Assembly: GCA_961205875.1 (NCBI GenBank)
Contig: OY540809.1
Location: 34,484,267 to 34,548,266, forward strand
Direction of reading: 5' to 3'
DNA: 64,000 bases
Source: Sialis fuliginosa
Taxonomy: Eukaryota > Arthropoda > Insecta > Megaloptera > Sialidae
How positions within the stretch are numbered: position 1 is the stretch's first letter; the number at the start of each line of letters is the position of its first letter. Position numbers and translations under genes: made by a program. Under the pieces are notes generated by a model. It ran no database searches. It was not told the origin of the DNA and was given only the letters and a program-made list of their open reading frames with translations. This document shows positions 45,420 through 58,059 of this stretch, one piece after another.

Positions 45420-46839
45420 AAGAGGTATTAGAAAATCATATAAGTTTTAAATAAATTTCTTCATTTTATATTTTAAATTGTGATAACCATAAGGCCACTA
45501 AAGGAACTAGGCCTTCAAACTGCAATTGAATTTATTTAGGTTTTATAGATCGTGATTGCTTCTAAAGGACGTTAAAAGTTTCAGTTAACCTCGATGACGC
45601 GGCTGGACTTTAATACGATTGAATAATGAATTATTTTTTAATATAATTCGCAAGCTTTCGCCATTGACCTCCTTTAAATCTGTTATATAACATTTTTAAA
45701 ATCGTATAAGTCATAAAACAATTTCATTTTATTTATCGATCTTTGTCATGCTTTTTCTGAAACCCGAAACCGAAACACTAACTACTCTTTCTGTTCCGAT
45801 TTGCATTCAACGTAAAGAATTATTGAAAATAAATTATGTTGTTAATTAAACACATTTTTTATATAAAATTTAGACGTTTTTCTATAATTCAATGAACATT
45901 TTACACCAATAATATTATATACTACATCATATAATTATTTTAAATAAAAGTTGTTTTTTAATGAAAAATGTTGTTTCAAAATACTGTTCCGATTTGTTAA
46001 AAATGTAAATGAATTATAAACTTGAAAATTTAATACAATTTTCTCGTTTTCAGTGAAAAATAGTAAAATAGTAACAGTATTTTGAAAATTTAAAACCATT
46101 ATAAGTTACATCACTGCTCAATAGATGGCTTTAATAAAATTTAATTTACTGAAAGAAAAGCAATAAAATATATTGATACAATCCTATTTATAAGTGTATT
46201 TTATTTTTTGTTATGTCAGAACGTTTTTTTAGCTTTTCTTTCAGTAAATTAAAGAAATTTTTTAGTAATATTTTTTCTCATTTTTTCTCGATATACTCGC
46301 GCCCCCCTTTTAGTTTTATCACGCCCCCATGGAAAATTCAATTGTTTTCCTATCAAAATTACACTTTATTCTGTTTCCAACGCCAACGTTTAGAGATACC
46401 CGTGTACAGTTACGATTTTCGCATGAATACACGTACAAGTTCCTTTTGACCTTGAAATGACCTCAAAACATGACATTTGAACTTATCAATCTACATATCC
46501 TATTGTAGAATTTCCCGTTCTTTCCGAATCCGGGGTCGAAAATAGGCATTTCTATTTGAAAATTATAGTTGGCCTTCAAATAACCCCTACGGTCAAGGTC
46601 AAATTCAAGGTTATGGTCGTACGTCTCCCTCCTTGCCCAACAACTTTTGTACAAAACTTTTTTTTATTATTTCGTTTACCGGTCGAGTTATTTTCCATTA
46701 AAGGTTAAAATGGTCCACCCGGTAAAATAGAGGCATATTTGATTTTTTATAATTAAAAACAGTATTTTGAACAAAAAAAGTAACGTAAAATCGGAACAGT
46801 ATTTTGGATCAGAGGGAGTAATATTTTTTTTGCTAACAG
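45420..46839. other. AT-rich intron DNA with a DR5-like pair
   Basis: At 46447-46463 the minus strand reads AGGTCA-TTTCA-AGGTCA, identical in layout to the minisatellite units at 13110-13370; 46590-46620 has more TCAAGGT copies. No coding signal before exon B. Confidence 0.5.
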
Positions 46840-47021
46840 GACGTTCCGTGTCGCGATAGGAGTCGTCGCCAGAGTGCTTCTACCAACTGTAGTCGGTGTG
46901 TACTGGGCCGTCGTACGAAACAGGTCACTGCTCCTTGACTACTTACGCCGGTACCTTCTTCCTCCTGCGCTGATTGCCCACCTTGCCAATACAATCTCAC
47001 GATCACTGTCTTCTGTACAAG
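46840..47021 (+). CDS. SERAC1: SERAC1-like gene, exon B (membrane segment)
   Basis: The acceptor is TTTTTTTTGCTAACAG and the donor GTAATA. The first base completes an ACG codon left by exon A, then 60 codons follow and one base is left over. The product begins TFRVAIGVVARVLLPTVVGV and continues YWAVVRN, a hydrophobic stretch of about 22 residues followed by Arg residues, which fits a single membrane anchor. SERAC1 proteins have an N-terminal hydrophobic segment, so this agrees in position with the family. The rest (LLLDYLRRYLLPPALIAHLA) is amphipathic. The exon lies just after a block of repetitive AT-rich DNA. Confidence 0.72.
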
Positions 47022-48421
47022 GTAATATCTTGAGATAACTGAGTAAACTTTACTTTTACTTTAATTCTTCCATAATTTTTTTTTTTAAATCTGCCATGGG
47101 AGCCACGGGACTTTTTATACGTAATACTGACAGTGAACAGTGCACGTGTTTTTTATTTTATTAAAACATATTACTGACAAACAAATAAAAAATAGAATAA
47201 AATGAATGGGACATAAACTATACATAATAATTTTCTCTACAATTACTAAATCGGAAAAGGATGTTTACTCTTGTCGATTTTTGAAGAAATAATTCGGGCA
47301 AGACATACACGAGTCGCGGTGCTCTGGAAGCCAACTTTAATAAAAAAATGGATTACCTCTGATTTTTTTTTGTACAGTTCAGTTCTTTAGTATTTAAGGA
47401 ACATTTCAAGACCAAAAAGAAAAAAAATCGCCTTGGCGCTTTTTTAATAATTCATAAAATAAGAAATAAATAAATAAATAAATAGTTTACGAGCTATTTA
47501 GCTTTGAGTGAAAAGGACGGATGGACGGACGACAAAGTGAAATTAATAGGGTTTCTTTGGAACCCTAAAAAATGGTTTAGATAAAAAATGTCTAGTATAT
47601 TAATATCTATAATTTATTCCCCAGACATATTTTCCAACATTTATGATTTAGTCAGAATTAATTTTTATAAATAATTAATTAGAATCACTCACACTGTTCA
47701 CTCTTAGTATTACGTATAAGAAAGTCTCATGGTACCTATGGCAAACACGAACATTGTGCAATCTCTATAATACGTATAAAAAAGTTCCATGACACTCATG
47801 GCAGATATTTCTTCTTTGTTATGAATAATTTAAAATATAATTTTCAAAAAAATGTTTTTTTGAAAAAAATGATAAGAACATAAAATAGATAATAATATTA
47901 TCTATAATTTTTAACCTGACCATTTTTCTGTAATTCGCACCGTTTCAAATGTAAAATTTTCTTTCGTTCACAATAACCTATTGATTTTAGTACTAATCGG
48001 ATACGGGTTTTGGAAATAAACGCCCCTCCTCCAAAATATATATAAAAAATTAAAGCAAATTAAATAATATAATAAAAATTTTTATTGAAAATTTAGAAAT
48101 TCATGTTTTGTTTGCTTCATATCATAAATAATGGATATTTTTAGAAAAAATGTTTCAGGCAAAAGATTTTTTCTCGTAAATTACGAATCTGCAACAAAAA
48201 TATGGGTTTAGATTTAAAAAGGAAAAATTGAACCTGAAAACCCATACAGGAGACCTTTCTAAGGTCACTCCATAGTGTCAATATTTAGTGCCCTCAAATT
48301 ATATTATATTATATTTTTTCTGAAAATTCGTTATTTTAGAAATAATCCGCTGGAAAGTCTTCAAAAAAACATCCGCTATATTTATGAATAAAACAAATTT
48401 TACAAAATAAGATCTTTTCAG
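47022..48421. other. Intron between exons B and C
   Basis: AT-rich. A LINE-like fragment at 47500-47570 (GACGGATGGACGGACGAC, GGAACCCTAAAA) stands out. The phrase CATGGCAGAT/GCCATGGGAG pair around 47090 and 47805 is weakly inverted. Confidence 0.5.
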
Positions 48422-48728
48422 TTTTACGAGGCAACTCTTGGAAAACCGTAACGGAGATCGTCGTAGAGGCACCAAAGAGACTGACGAGATCGGCGTCGAG
48501 ACAGAAGTCCATTGTCCAACAGGAGGAGGAGCGATGCCAAAGCATAGTACGCGAAATCCCGGAGAAGTGCGTAACGTGCACCGTTCTCGCCGAGCCGGAG
48601 GATGGCGAGATCATGGCCGACGTGATCTTCGTGCACGGCCTACACGGGTCGTTGTACAACACGTGGCGACAGGGTGACTGGGACCCGGTCAAGAAGCGCG
48701 TCGTACCGCCGACTAACCAGATGCTCAG
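48422..48728 (+). CDS. SERAC1: SERAC1-like gene, exon C (start of hydrolase domain)
   Basis: The acceptor is CTTTTCAG and the donor GTATAT. Two bases complete a Val codon with exon B, 101 codons follow, and two bases are left over. The first two thirds encode a charged linker rich in Arg, Lys and Glu. It then enters the hydrolase core with MADVIFVHGLHGSLYNTWRQ. The beta strand followed by HG-L-HG is the usual oxyanion-hole region of SERAC1 and related lipase-like hydrolases (human: DVLFIHGLMG). The exon is GC-rich against very AT-rich introns. Overlapping open frames on both strands are shadows of this exon. Confidence 0.9.
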
Positions 48729-49539
48729 GTATATTCTGTTACAAGCACTTGAAACTGAACCCGAACCCGAACTCGAATCGTAAACCAGAAAAAAACCCGT
48801 ATTTTTCATTAACATGAACCGCTATATCTCAAAGTTAACGAACCTGAATCTAAACCCGAACCTTTTCATGGATAACCGGTAACCATATATTTTTAAAAGG
48901 TTCGATAAATTATTTTTAATATTTTCCTCCAATAATTTTTAAAAGAGATTATAAAATGTACTAATACTGGAAATCTGTTTGAATTTTGTGGTATGATGTG
49001 ACTTATCAAGTCAACTACTGAAATTTACATACTTTTCACTTTCTTTTTTAATTCTATAACTGAATTAAATATCAATTTGCAAAAAAATATGAAAAATATA
49101 AATTTCAATCTTCAAAATGTAATTTTATTTTTTTCTCTTTTTTCTAGCAATATTTTAATGGCCATTAATGTTTTTTTCTTCTTCAGAAAATGTTTTATTT
49201 GTTAATTATAACTTTTTTTTCGAACAAAGTAATTTTCATTCAATTACAAACTTGAACCCGAACCCGAACCTGAACCCTAAAAAAATAACGGTTTTTGAAC
49301 CTAAATAGTTTGCGACATGTTGAACCCAAACCCGAACCTGAATCGAAATTTATATTTGAACCAGAACCGAATTCAAATCATAAATAAATTCCGGTTTAGA
49401 TCCCTGATTCTGTTGCCTATATTCAAGAAGTTTTTTTTATAGTTTTTAGTGTAGTAATCATGAAAAAATCGAACATAAGATTTCAGTGGAATTACACGTT
49501 CTGAATAGAAAATAAAATAGAATATAGAATAGAATAGCA
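48729..49539. other. Intron DNA with an AACCCGAACCC-rich segment
   Basis: GAACCCGAACCCGAA-type hexamer runs at 48749-48790, 48840-48880 and 49250-49370 form a degenerate repeat of CCCGAA, ending about 170 bases before a hAT element. Confidence 0.5.
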
Positions 49540-49954
49540 CAACGGTTCTTAAACTTATCTAGTCTAGGGACCCCCTTTTAAACAATTATTTTTCAGTGAC
49601 CCCCTCCCTGCAGAGGTTATTTTTAGAAAATTTTACAACCTTATTTTTTGCTTCATACTTATATTTTTTGCTTTTACAACTGCAATAACCTTTTTTCCAC
49701 ACATTTTATTATTTTATTTATTTATTATACATTTTTTCAATTTTTTGCACTACACAAATTAGCTTTTACAACTGCAGAAATAAGCTACAACTACACACTA
49801 AAATAACCCTGCCTCCCTGATAGAAAAACAAAGAAGGTCGTTAGATATTAATTAATCATTGGTAAATAGAAATGTAAAAGTACTTTAATTTATGTCAAAC
49901 ATGTTTCACGGACCCCTGGCAAAAGTTCCGCGGTCCCTAGTTTAAGAACCGCTG
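49540..49954. mobile_element. hAT element, family of 62270-62711
   Basis: The ends are CAACGGTTCTTAAACTTATC and TTTAAGAACCGCTG. The interior (AGCTTTTACAACTGCAG) is shared with 62270-62711. The flanking 8-mers agree at 5 of 8 positions. Confidence 0.75.
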
Positions 49955-50283
49955 GAGTAGTTCATTTCTTGATGATGTCTGTCTGTCGGCTTGTGAACAC
50001 TCATTATTCAACACATGAATCTTTAAATTAAAGTTCGTGTATATAAAAATGCGCATTTCCTATTTTTCTGAACTGGAAATTGATTTTTATTTTTTTTGAA
50101 GCGGTTCGTAAAATAATAGGCTTCAGGTTTAAGTAAAGTTCAAGTTAGTTTCGTCTCGTCTTGAATTTTGAACTGAAACAAGCCGATATCGTATCAGTAT
50201 GAAGTTCTATTATATATCTTAATTTATTTACATCCACTTATAACTTCTAATTTTATTGACGAACCATTTACAAAATCTTAATA

Positions 50284-51177
50284 CCGGGTGTTTTTTTTAA
50301 CCTGAAACTTTAAAATATCTCGAAAAATAAGCACTCTACGGAAAAAATGTCAATAATAAAAATTTAATCATTCCGCGGGTGAAATACATATATTAGTGTA
50401 AAAAAAATAGTCCTCCATCCAACTCTTTATACGTTGGGGTGGGGGGGGGGGGGGTAACTTTGAATCTTAAATAGATAGATACGGATTCTATGGCCAAAAG
50501 TACGTACGATTTGATTGAAATATTTTGTTTGATTCATGATAGATGGCACTGTAATCGACGAAACTCAATTTATAATACAACAAGAAGAACCAGATTTTTT
50601 TTTAAATCGATTTCAACTAGGATCAACCCTGGCCATTCACGGTTGTCGGTCCGTAGCGCAAACCACCGTGCTACAGTAAGTGATGTGTTCGTTTTCAACT
50701 GAATTGGTACATAAGTTATGAGAATTTACAAATAAATTTCATAAATTTTTTTCTCGGTTGTTTACGAGTTTCCGGACCGACTTGGTGTGTAGGTTTGTCT
50801 ATGCGACTACTACAACCCAATTTTTTTTTAAACAAATTGATGCGTCTGATATCTGGTTGTCCCCTTGTTAGAGAAAATCCAAAAAAAATGAATTTCATCG
50901 ATTACAGCGCCATCTATCATGAATCAAACAAAATATTTCAGTCAAATCGTACGTACTTTTAGCCGTAGAATCCGTATCTGCAATAAAAAATTGAGGTTCC
51001 TATTTAAGATTCAAAGTTACCCCCGCCCCAACCTACAAAGAGGGGAGTAGGGGATTATTTTTTTGCACTAATGTATTTCTCCCGCGGAATGATTAAATTT
51101 TGATTATTGCCATTTTTTTCGTAGAGTGCCTATTTTCCGAGATATTTGAAAGTTTCAGGTTAAAAAAAACATCCGGT
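50284..51177. mobile_element. Palindromic element with CCGGGTGTTTTTT termini
   Basis: The arms of ~340 bp are inverted copies (TTAACCTGAAACTTT left, AAAGTTTCAGGTTAA-type right; GATTCATGATAGATGGC and GCCATCTATCATGAATC). TA stands on each side. There is a 14-base G run at 50440-50454 in one arm only. Confidence 0.78.
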
Positions 51178-51776
51178 ATATAAAAATGAATGTTTGTTTG
51201 TATAAAGCATATAGACTCGGAAATTACTGAACCGATTTCAATGCGGTTTTCACTAATAGTTAGATAATTTTTCTATGCAGTAGCGTGGCTATTAATATTT
51301 TATGGAAACCTAAGATTTAACATCAACAGACTAATAAATGTTTATCACAGCACACAACTGTCATTTAGGTATATAAAAACATAGTACCATGGAATACAGA
51401 ATTCTATAATTTACGATTTCAATATTTTATTTTATTAATTTAGGTTACATCTCTTTCAAATATTTTGTGGAATAATTGGATGATTTTTTACAAATTATTA
51501 TGTTGATTATGCTTGTTGCTAATCTATTTTTTTCATAAAAATTCTAATACAAGTCCGGTGTTTCCTGGGAGTTAGAAAATATAATTTTACTAGATTTTTT
51601 TAATAACTACTGAACGGAGTTTATTCAGGTTTTTACTAAAAGATAGGTTAATTTCATGAAGCTATAAATCGCGGTGAACTGTGAGTTGTGGGCATGTTGA
51701 ATATTTTAGGTCACTATATTAACTCGGATTTCACCGGGACCAATTATTAGATAAAAATAAAGTAATATATTAGCTA

Positions 51777-52897
51777 GGGTGTTTTTCTTTTTTTTTCGGT
51801 CCCGCAGACCTATGTTTTAGCTTTGGATCAAAAGTTAACTGTTCCAAAATTTCAGACTCATAGATCAAACCTGTGGACGGTGCAATTCGAGTCTTTTTCC
51901 CATTTGATTAACATGGGAAAAATTACTTTTTTACTTACGCGTGAATATCTCGTTGTAAGCATTTTCTCATAGGTTGCTTTTTAAGTAAAATTAAATCGCC
52001 CTAAATGTCTGTGCTTCAATATGTTCATGTTTGCTCAGATCATTTTTATTAAAAAAAATCTTGTCTATAGTTTTTAATGGAAGAAGATTCGCTAGTTCAC
52101 AGCGGAAATGTGATTTGTTACTACTAAAGTCGATTATAAACATTTCTAAGTGATTTGGGGCGATTTTTTGTTACTTAAAAAGCAACCTATGAGAAAAAAA
52201 TTTGTAAAATTGATTCAATGGAGCAGTTCCCATATATTCCCAGCTACGGCCCTATATTTTGTTTTTGTCAGGCTATGGGCTCCTTCAAATTTTCGATATG
52301 CCTCTGGGCTAGCCCAGTCCTGTTTAGCAACAAATTAGAGATATTTTAAAAGTATTAAGACACTTGCACTCGCCCGCGCCACCTGATACGACCGCATGCG
52401 AATTTATACGAGTATGTTATACTCTTTGAATCAATTTGGGATTTTGATATGTTGTTTGAGTACATACAAGGTATAATATATTTAAAAATTGTGATTGCCC
52501 TCCGAAGACAACATGGTCTTTTTTGATTTTTTAAATTTTATTAATTTTTTTTTCTGGTTTACTATGTACAGAGGATCATAATAAAATTACCTCTGATGAG
52601 TCATAAGTACCTCTATAATATATGTCAAGCACTATCAAATTCGACCGACAGATTATAAAAATTTTAAATTAAAAAAATTTTTTTTTTCGAAAACTATAAA
52701 TTTTTGGAAGCTAATATTTGGGCAGGTTGAATGTTAAATAGAATGTGACTTCCAAAAAAATAATCAGCCAAATCCATGTAAAGGCATATTTTGCATGCTT
52801 ACCCGGCTATAGCCTTTTGGGACAATTAACTTTTGATCCAAAGCTAAAACATGCGGGACCGATAAAATAAAAATAATAATAAATTTAAAAAACACCC
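51777..52897. mobile_element. Nested MITEs: family G shell containing family A
   Basis: The shell ends are GGGTGTTTTTCTTTT and AAAAAACACCC. Inside, family A lies inverted and ends CCCGGCTATAGCCTTTT at 52818, and a further inverted pair (ATAGGTTGCTTTTTAAGTAA at 51971, TTACTTAAAAAGCAACCTAT at 52171) marks a third element. TATTAGC flanks the shell on both sides within a few bases. The right end is 42 bases from the exon D acceptor. Confidence 0.75.
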
Positions 52898-52939
52898 AAA
52901 ATTATTAGCCATGGTACTTATTTTTTTTTTTTTTTTTAG

Positions 52940-53087
52940 ACGGTGTGTATCTTTGCCGGCGACCAATTCAACAAACGGTATACGTGCGTGTAACATTCAT
53001 TTTAACGAAAGAAACAGCATCAGCGGAGACGATTCCAGCTTCCAATATAATGAAATCGACTTGGGAATGAAGACGAACAATTCTGTG

Positions 53088-53122
<35 letters not shown>

Positions 53123-53401
53123 ATGTAGTGATAATATAAATAATATATGTGAATTCTGCGATATTTCGAATACGGGGAATTTAGTTTATTGTAGTGGTAA
53201 CAATGATGTGGGGAGTATGGTGTACAATGATAGATCGAATAATAACATGTATGAGAGTGGTGGCAAGAAATATGCCAATTATTCTAAATGCTGGCCAAGA
53301 GATTGGCTCCCGCAGGACTGTCCTGGAGTCAGAGTGATTGCCTTGAATTACACAACGGATCCGTATCTCTGGAGGCCGGTGTGGATTAAGAAAAGGAACA
53401 G
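52940..53401 (+). CDS. SERAC1: SERAC1-like gene, exon D (Asn-rich insertion plus CWPRDW block)
   Basis: A long T tract ends in TAG at 52939 and the donor is GTAAGA. One base completes an Arg codon, 153 codons follow, and two bases are left over. The last 38 residues match the family block CWPRDWLPQDCPGVRVIALN with NYTTDPYLWRP. The preceding 115 or so residues are low complexity: nine consecutive Asn codons, all AAT, and a Cys cluster with spacing C-x7-C-x2-C-x10-C. In human SERAC1 only about 23 residues separate TWRQ from CWP; here about 134 do. The exon start is fixed by phase; an in-frame ATG just upstream is intronic. A nested transposon ends about 42 bases before the acceptor. Confidence 0.88.
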
Positions 53402-54079
53402 GTAAGAGATTAGTTTTAACTAGTGATGTAACGAATATTCGCATTCACGAATATTCGCACATTTTTTAACATTCACATTCGCAAAAAAGTGCGAATATTA
53501 CTCGTTTTGAAATAATAAAAAAAATAATTTTGTTATCTTTTATATTATACTCTATTTCATTTAAGAATGCAGTGGTTGCCGGGGTTTTGACGGTACGAAT
53601 CGTGCATTTTACCGTCAAAAACCACGGCACCCACTGCATTCTTAAATGAAATAGAGTATAAATAATTATTTTTAAGAACTTAGGAACAGTCAATATTTAT
53701 TTTTACTTCCATGTTCTGAAAGAAATGAAAGTATTTTAATACCGTCGAAAAATCTTGTACGAGATAAGAGCAGATTCTGATTGTACTAACTTCAAAAAGT
53801 AAAGAAAGGTTGATTTTCGAATGGCGGCTGTATGTGTCTGTGTGTATGGAGGTATAATTTTCTTTCGTTCACGATAACTACTGTAAAAATGCTCCGATTT
53901 GAATTATTTTTGGAGGAAATGTTTTTCATAGTAAGTATTCCAGCAAATTAAATAATGCAATACGTTTAGAGGGGGGGGGGGGTATGGATCATGCTCGAAC
54001 TCCCAAAAAAAGTAATAAAATTAAAGCAAATTAAATAATGAAATATTTTTTTAGGATGGGAGGGATTATCTGAACCATG
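53402..54079. other. Intron DNA with hAT-like ATTCGC repeat and a hairpin MITE
   Basis: TGATGTAACGAATATTCGCA (53425 on) is related to 12320-12400. The perfect-looking hairpin at 53546-53660 lies within it. 53700-53960 is inverted kin of 12720-12960. Confidence 0.5.
53546..53660. mobile_element. 115-bp hairpin MITE
   Basis: The arms TATACTCTATTTCATTTAAG and CTTAAATGAAATAGAGTATA extend through GAATGCAGTGG and TTTTGACGGTA, leaving a loop of only about 15 bases. Confidence 0.82.
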
Positions 54080-54335
54080 CTCCCCACTGGTCCCATATAC
54101 CCCTGGTCTTAATTATGATTGTTTGATATTGGAAATCGATAACACTTACTAAATCCGGTATCAAATCTTAGAACTGTATCACAATGGGTTTTCTAGATAT
54201 TAAATAATTTTGGCAAAATTTGTCGAATGTTGTAGCTCCCTCATGAAGAATTTCCGGACACAGATTCATATAAAGTTTTTTGCTTAGAATTACATCCTCG
54301 ATCTACTGTAAATTTTTTATACTAGTTGTAAATCA
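54080..54335 (-). repeat. Family Q element, right-arm fragment
   Basis: It matches 44150-44410 (AATCGATAACACTTA, CACAATGGGTTTTCTAGATA, ACTAGTTGTAAATCA). Confidence 0.72.
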
Positions 54336-55678
54336 ACCAGATCAGTGATAAAGAAATTCGATTGATATAAAATATGAACTTACTAATAAATAATTAGCAA
54401 TAAAAAATGTAGATTGACAAGATTTTTTTTTAAATCATCTTAATTCAATTTAATTTGTGATAAATTCTAGTTGTGGAAGTTCAGTTTAGTTCAGTTATAT
54501 GCAGAACGAACGTATGTACATTTATTATGTTCTATTATTACGCCTCTTAGTATTTGTTGATTAATATCTATTAGCTGTTACTATGGAAATGGTCATTTCA
54601 CAACTGATACCAGTAGTTCTGAATTGACACAACACAATGAGTTAGAATGAATGTGGAATGAATTACTTGATGCGTAAAGTAAATGTAAACATGTACCAAA
54701 TAAATTCTTTGTACTGATAATTAGTAAATTAGTAATAAAATAATGGATGTTTGATTAATGATAAAATAACTTGTTTTAAGTAGGTATTTACACAAAACTT
54801 TGGTTGTTCAGAACTTAAATATCGGTATGGAAAACCATACATGACTTTCATGTTCTTTAATATATTTTTAAATCATTTTTAATATATAAGAAATTTCAAT
54901 GGGATTTGTCAGAAATAAAACTCACCTTTGTATAAATAATATCCTAATGTCAAAAACATAAAACTAATAATAACTAATTTGACAATCTGAATTTAGTTGC
55001 ATTTGTTTCCAAGGCAACATAAATTAATGACGTATTAAAAATAATAATAATTTAAAATAATAAATAAATAAATAATTTTAAGTGTGTTTTTCACACCTTT
55101 AATGGCTGTTTGAGCACGTACAAATAATACATGTCCCTTAGATTCAATTGAACTGCAATTGTACCAAATCTTATCAAAATTAGTGAGATAATACTCGCAA
55201 CGTTCACTTTTTAGACGAAAAAAGTTAAAAAAATTTCGAATATTTCCAAAACCCCTAATTTCATTAGCACCAAAATCAATACATTTTCCCCAATAATTCA
55301 GATCGGTGCATTTATACAGTAGTTAACGTGAACAAAAAAAATTATACATCCAGACACACAGACACACGCACAGCCGCCATGCGGAAATTAACTTTTCTTT
55401 AAGTTTTGAAGTTAGTACATTCAGAATCTGTCATTATCTCGGACACGATTTTTCGATGGTATTACAATACTTCCATTTCTTTCAGAACATGGAAGTAATA
55501 AAATGAGTAATTGAATATCCATTTGACTAATTAGGTTTGTGAAAAAAGTAAACAAAATTGAGCAACTTATAATAATATTCGCTATGGTCAGTGACCAATC
55601 TGCCACCTATCGGATAAAACTTGAACCCTTCTAAAGTTCTCAAACAGCCATTTGAAATTTTTAAATATAATGTAAAAA
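54336..55678. other. AT-rich intron DNA, no exon seen
   Basis: 55300-55500 is a diverged copy of 12740-12960 (CAGACACACGCACAGCCG, CTTTCAGAACATGGAAGTA). Nothing else is recognised. Confidence 0.45.
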
Positions 55679-56487
55679 ACATCTGCCAAGTAAATGCACG
55701 GTGCTTCCTCGTGCTAAATTCACCAAAGGTAGTTAATTTTTGAACAATTTAAATAAAAACCGATAGTGTTTCAGATAAATTACCTGGCATTGGTTAACCA
55801 TTTAATTTTTATACAAATTTTACTAAAAAATCTTAGTTTGAAATTTTTCTTAAGACGCACCTGATTATTTTTTCGTATATTTTTAATTTTTTTGACAATT
55901 TCAATCTAAATTTAAATTTATGCAAACCTCAAAATGACATTTAAAACGCCAAAAAGACATTTAAAACGTAAAAATGACATTTAATATGGCCAAGCAAATA
56001 TCAATTTAGAAAAACAAAACACGAATTTTTAAAATTCATTGTAAGGGAATATTTTACAACAAACGTTGTAGACCCATATTATAGGAAATTTAATGCTCTA
56101 CAAAAAATATTCTATAAAATTTTCACGTAACATTAGTCGTTCTTGAGATATCTTGAAAAAATAAATATTTTGGGGTGTCACCCCTCCCCCTTAGACACGA
56201 TTTCGATGATTTTGAAATGGGACCGTCCTCAAGTCAAACCCAATTATCCGATCAAGTATCAACAATATCGGTTCATGAGTTATGCGTGTGAGAAGGATTT
56301 AGGGGACAGACGGACGGATACTCGGACACACGGACGGACGGACGGACAGACAGACAAACACGGAACGAAAAGTGTTTGTCTTGACGTGAAACGGAAAGAT
56401 CAATTTAAAATTTTGAAATCGGAGAATATTTTTTTTCAATCTAAAACGATCACAAAGCTTCTCGTATCTTTGATATTGCGAGGAAGC
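55679..56487 (+). mobile_element. Family Z element, copy 4
   Basis: It starts ACATCTGCCAAGTAAATG and ends TTGATATTGCGAGGAAGCA. It carries a CGGACGGACGGACAGACAGA run. Confidence 0.78.
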
Positions 56488-58059
56488 AATTATGTAATAA
56501 GCAATTAAAAATATTAAAATGCAATCAAGAATAAAAGAATAACTATAACATTGCGCTGTACTAAATTGCGACAATAATTCTTCCAAAAAAACATTAAGTT
56601 TTTATCTGTTACAAGAAATGCAGCTGTCAAAGAAATAGGTATGGATGAAAAATTTAAACTTAACCTCCATTAATTATAAAAATATATATGTTTGCTGTTC
56701 ATACTTTACTCCCAATGACGTTTTTAATAATACATTTACATTGAACGGTTAATAATATTAATAATAGAAATCTTAATTTAAATTCAAATGGCTAATTGGA
56801 ACCTTCAGAAGGGTTCAAGTTTTATCTGATAGGTGGCAGAGTGGTCACTGACTATTGCGAATAAATACACAAAAATCCAGATTTCAATTTAATTTTGGCA
56901 AAACTAGCAACTTTTGTTAAGTAGGAAATAAATAAAAAATCTATCAAGATATACACGTGTGTATGCCATAAGGGTTCCGAAGTACGTACTACGTGGACTG
57001 TTTGGAGCCATAGGTGTATTTTTGAGTTAGAAAAAAAAAATAGGGTCATATTCCACTAAATTAGATATACCTTTTAATATCCCACATCCTTAGATAAGAA
57101 ATTAAAATAAAAAATTCTATGACGCTTCTCCAAATTTGAAATTATATTGTTGACTTAAGTATTTGTCGTTGGTAGTCTCATCTAAGCCTCATTACCAATT
57201 TTTTTAGATTTTTGAGCTAGTTATTACCGAGTAAGAGTGAGGGGTGTCAAAATAAATTACTGCTTGGAGCCCCCTGCAGGTACCATTTTTGAGTTAGAAA
57301 AAAAATAGGATTATATTGTACTGATTGAGATCTACATTGTGACACCCCACACACCTTGGTATACAACTTTTTTTTGCTTTAAAGCCCCATGTAGGCGCCA
57401 TTTTTGATTTAGAAAGAAATAAGAAAAAGGGTCAAATTCCACTTGTTTATTTATACATTTTGACGTGCCACATGCCTTGGTATAATTTTTTTTGCCTAGC
57501 TTTAGCTCTTTAGCCCCCCCCCCCCTTAATTTTGTTTCAAAAAAATTGTACATCTATTAGTTATTACTAGAAGGCAACATTTTACATGTTCAGTAAAAAT
57601 TAATATATAGTTTATGATATATTTTGCTTTGATTGAAAAGGGCGGACGGATGGACGACAAAATGAGATTAAAAAATCATTCAATCCTAATCAGACTATGG
57701 CTGTTTTCGTTCTCTATTGATGAACGATCTGTTGAACATATTTAGAGTTACTGGTGTAGACAGATACTGTGATTGGTTGATGTGATCATTGGGGTATCTC
57801 GTAAATTGATTAATAGAGGCAAATTACACTTCTCCAGCCAGCCTTGACATTATACGCAAACAATGCAATATTATGTTACATTTTTTTAACAAAAAATAAT
57901 AAATCCTCATTTATAGCGGAAGATTCGAAATATTATTTCAACGTTCGTAATTATTGTTAGTTTTTTTTTTAATTATAACATTATACAATTGCCTCATTTT
58001 CAAAAAACGCAAAACTTTAATATCTGTTAAGTTTATTTTCCTAAAAACCAGATAACTTA
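56488..58059. other. Intron DNA with degenerate GGCGCCATTTTTGA repeats
   Basis: A segment of roughly 130-160 bp (TTTTTGAGTTAGAAAAAAA, CACATCCTT) recurs imperfectly at 57010, 57280 and 57400 and is kin to 16390-16540. 57640-57660 is a LINE-like GGACGGATGGACGAC piece. Confidence 0.45.

Noticed and set aside
48336-48815. 159-codon minus-strand frame and two other frames over exon C
   Set aside because: They are shadows of the GC-rich exon C; the plus-strand frame has the family motifs and consistent splice phases.
52911-52939. ATG-initiated frame running into exon D
   Set aside because: The added residues are a poly-Phe run from the polypyrimidine tract before the acceptor, so this is intron sequence.
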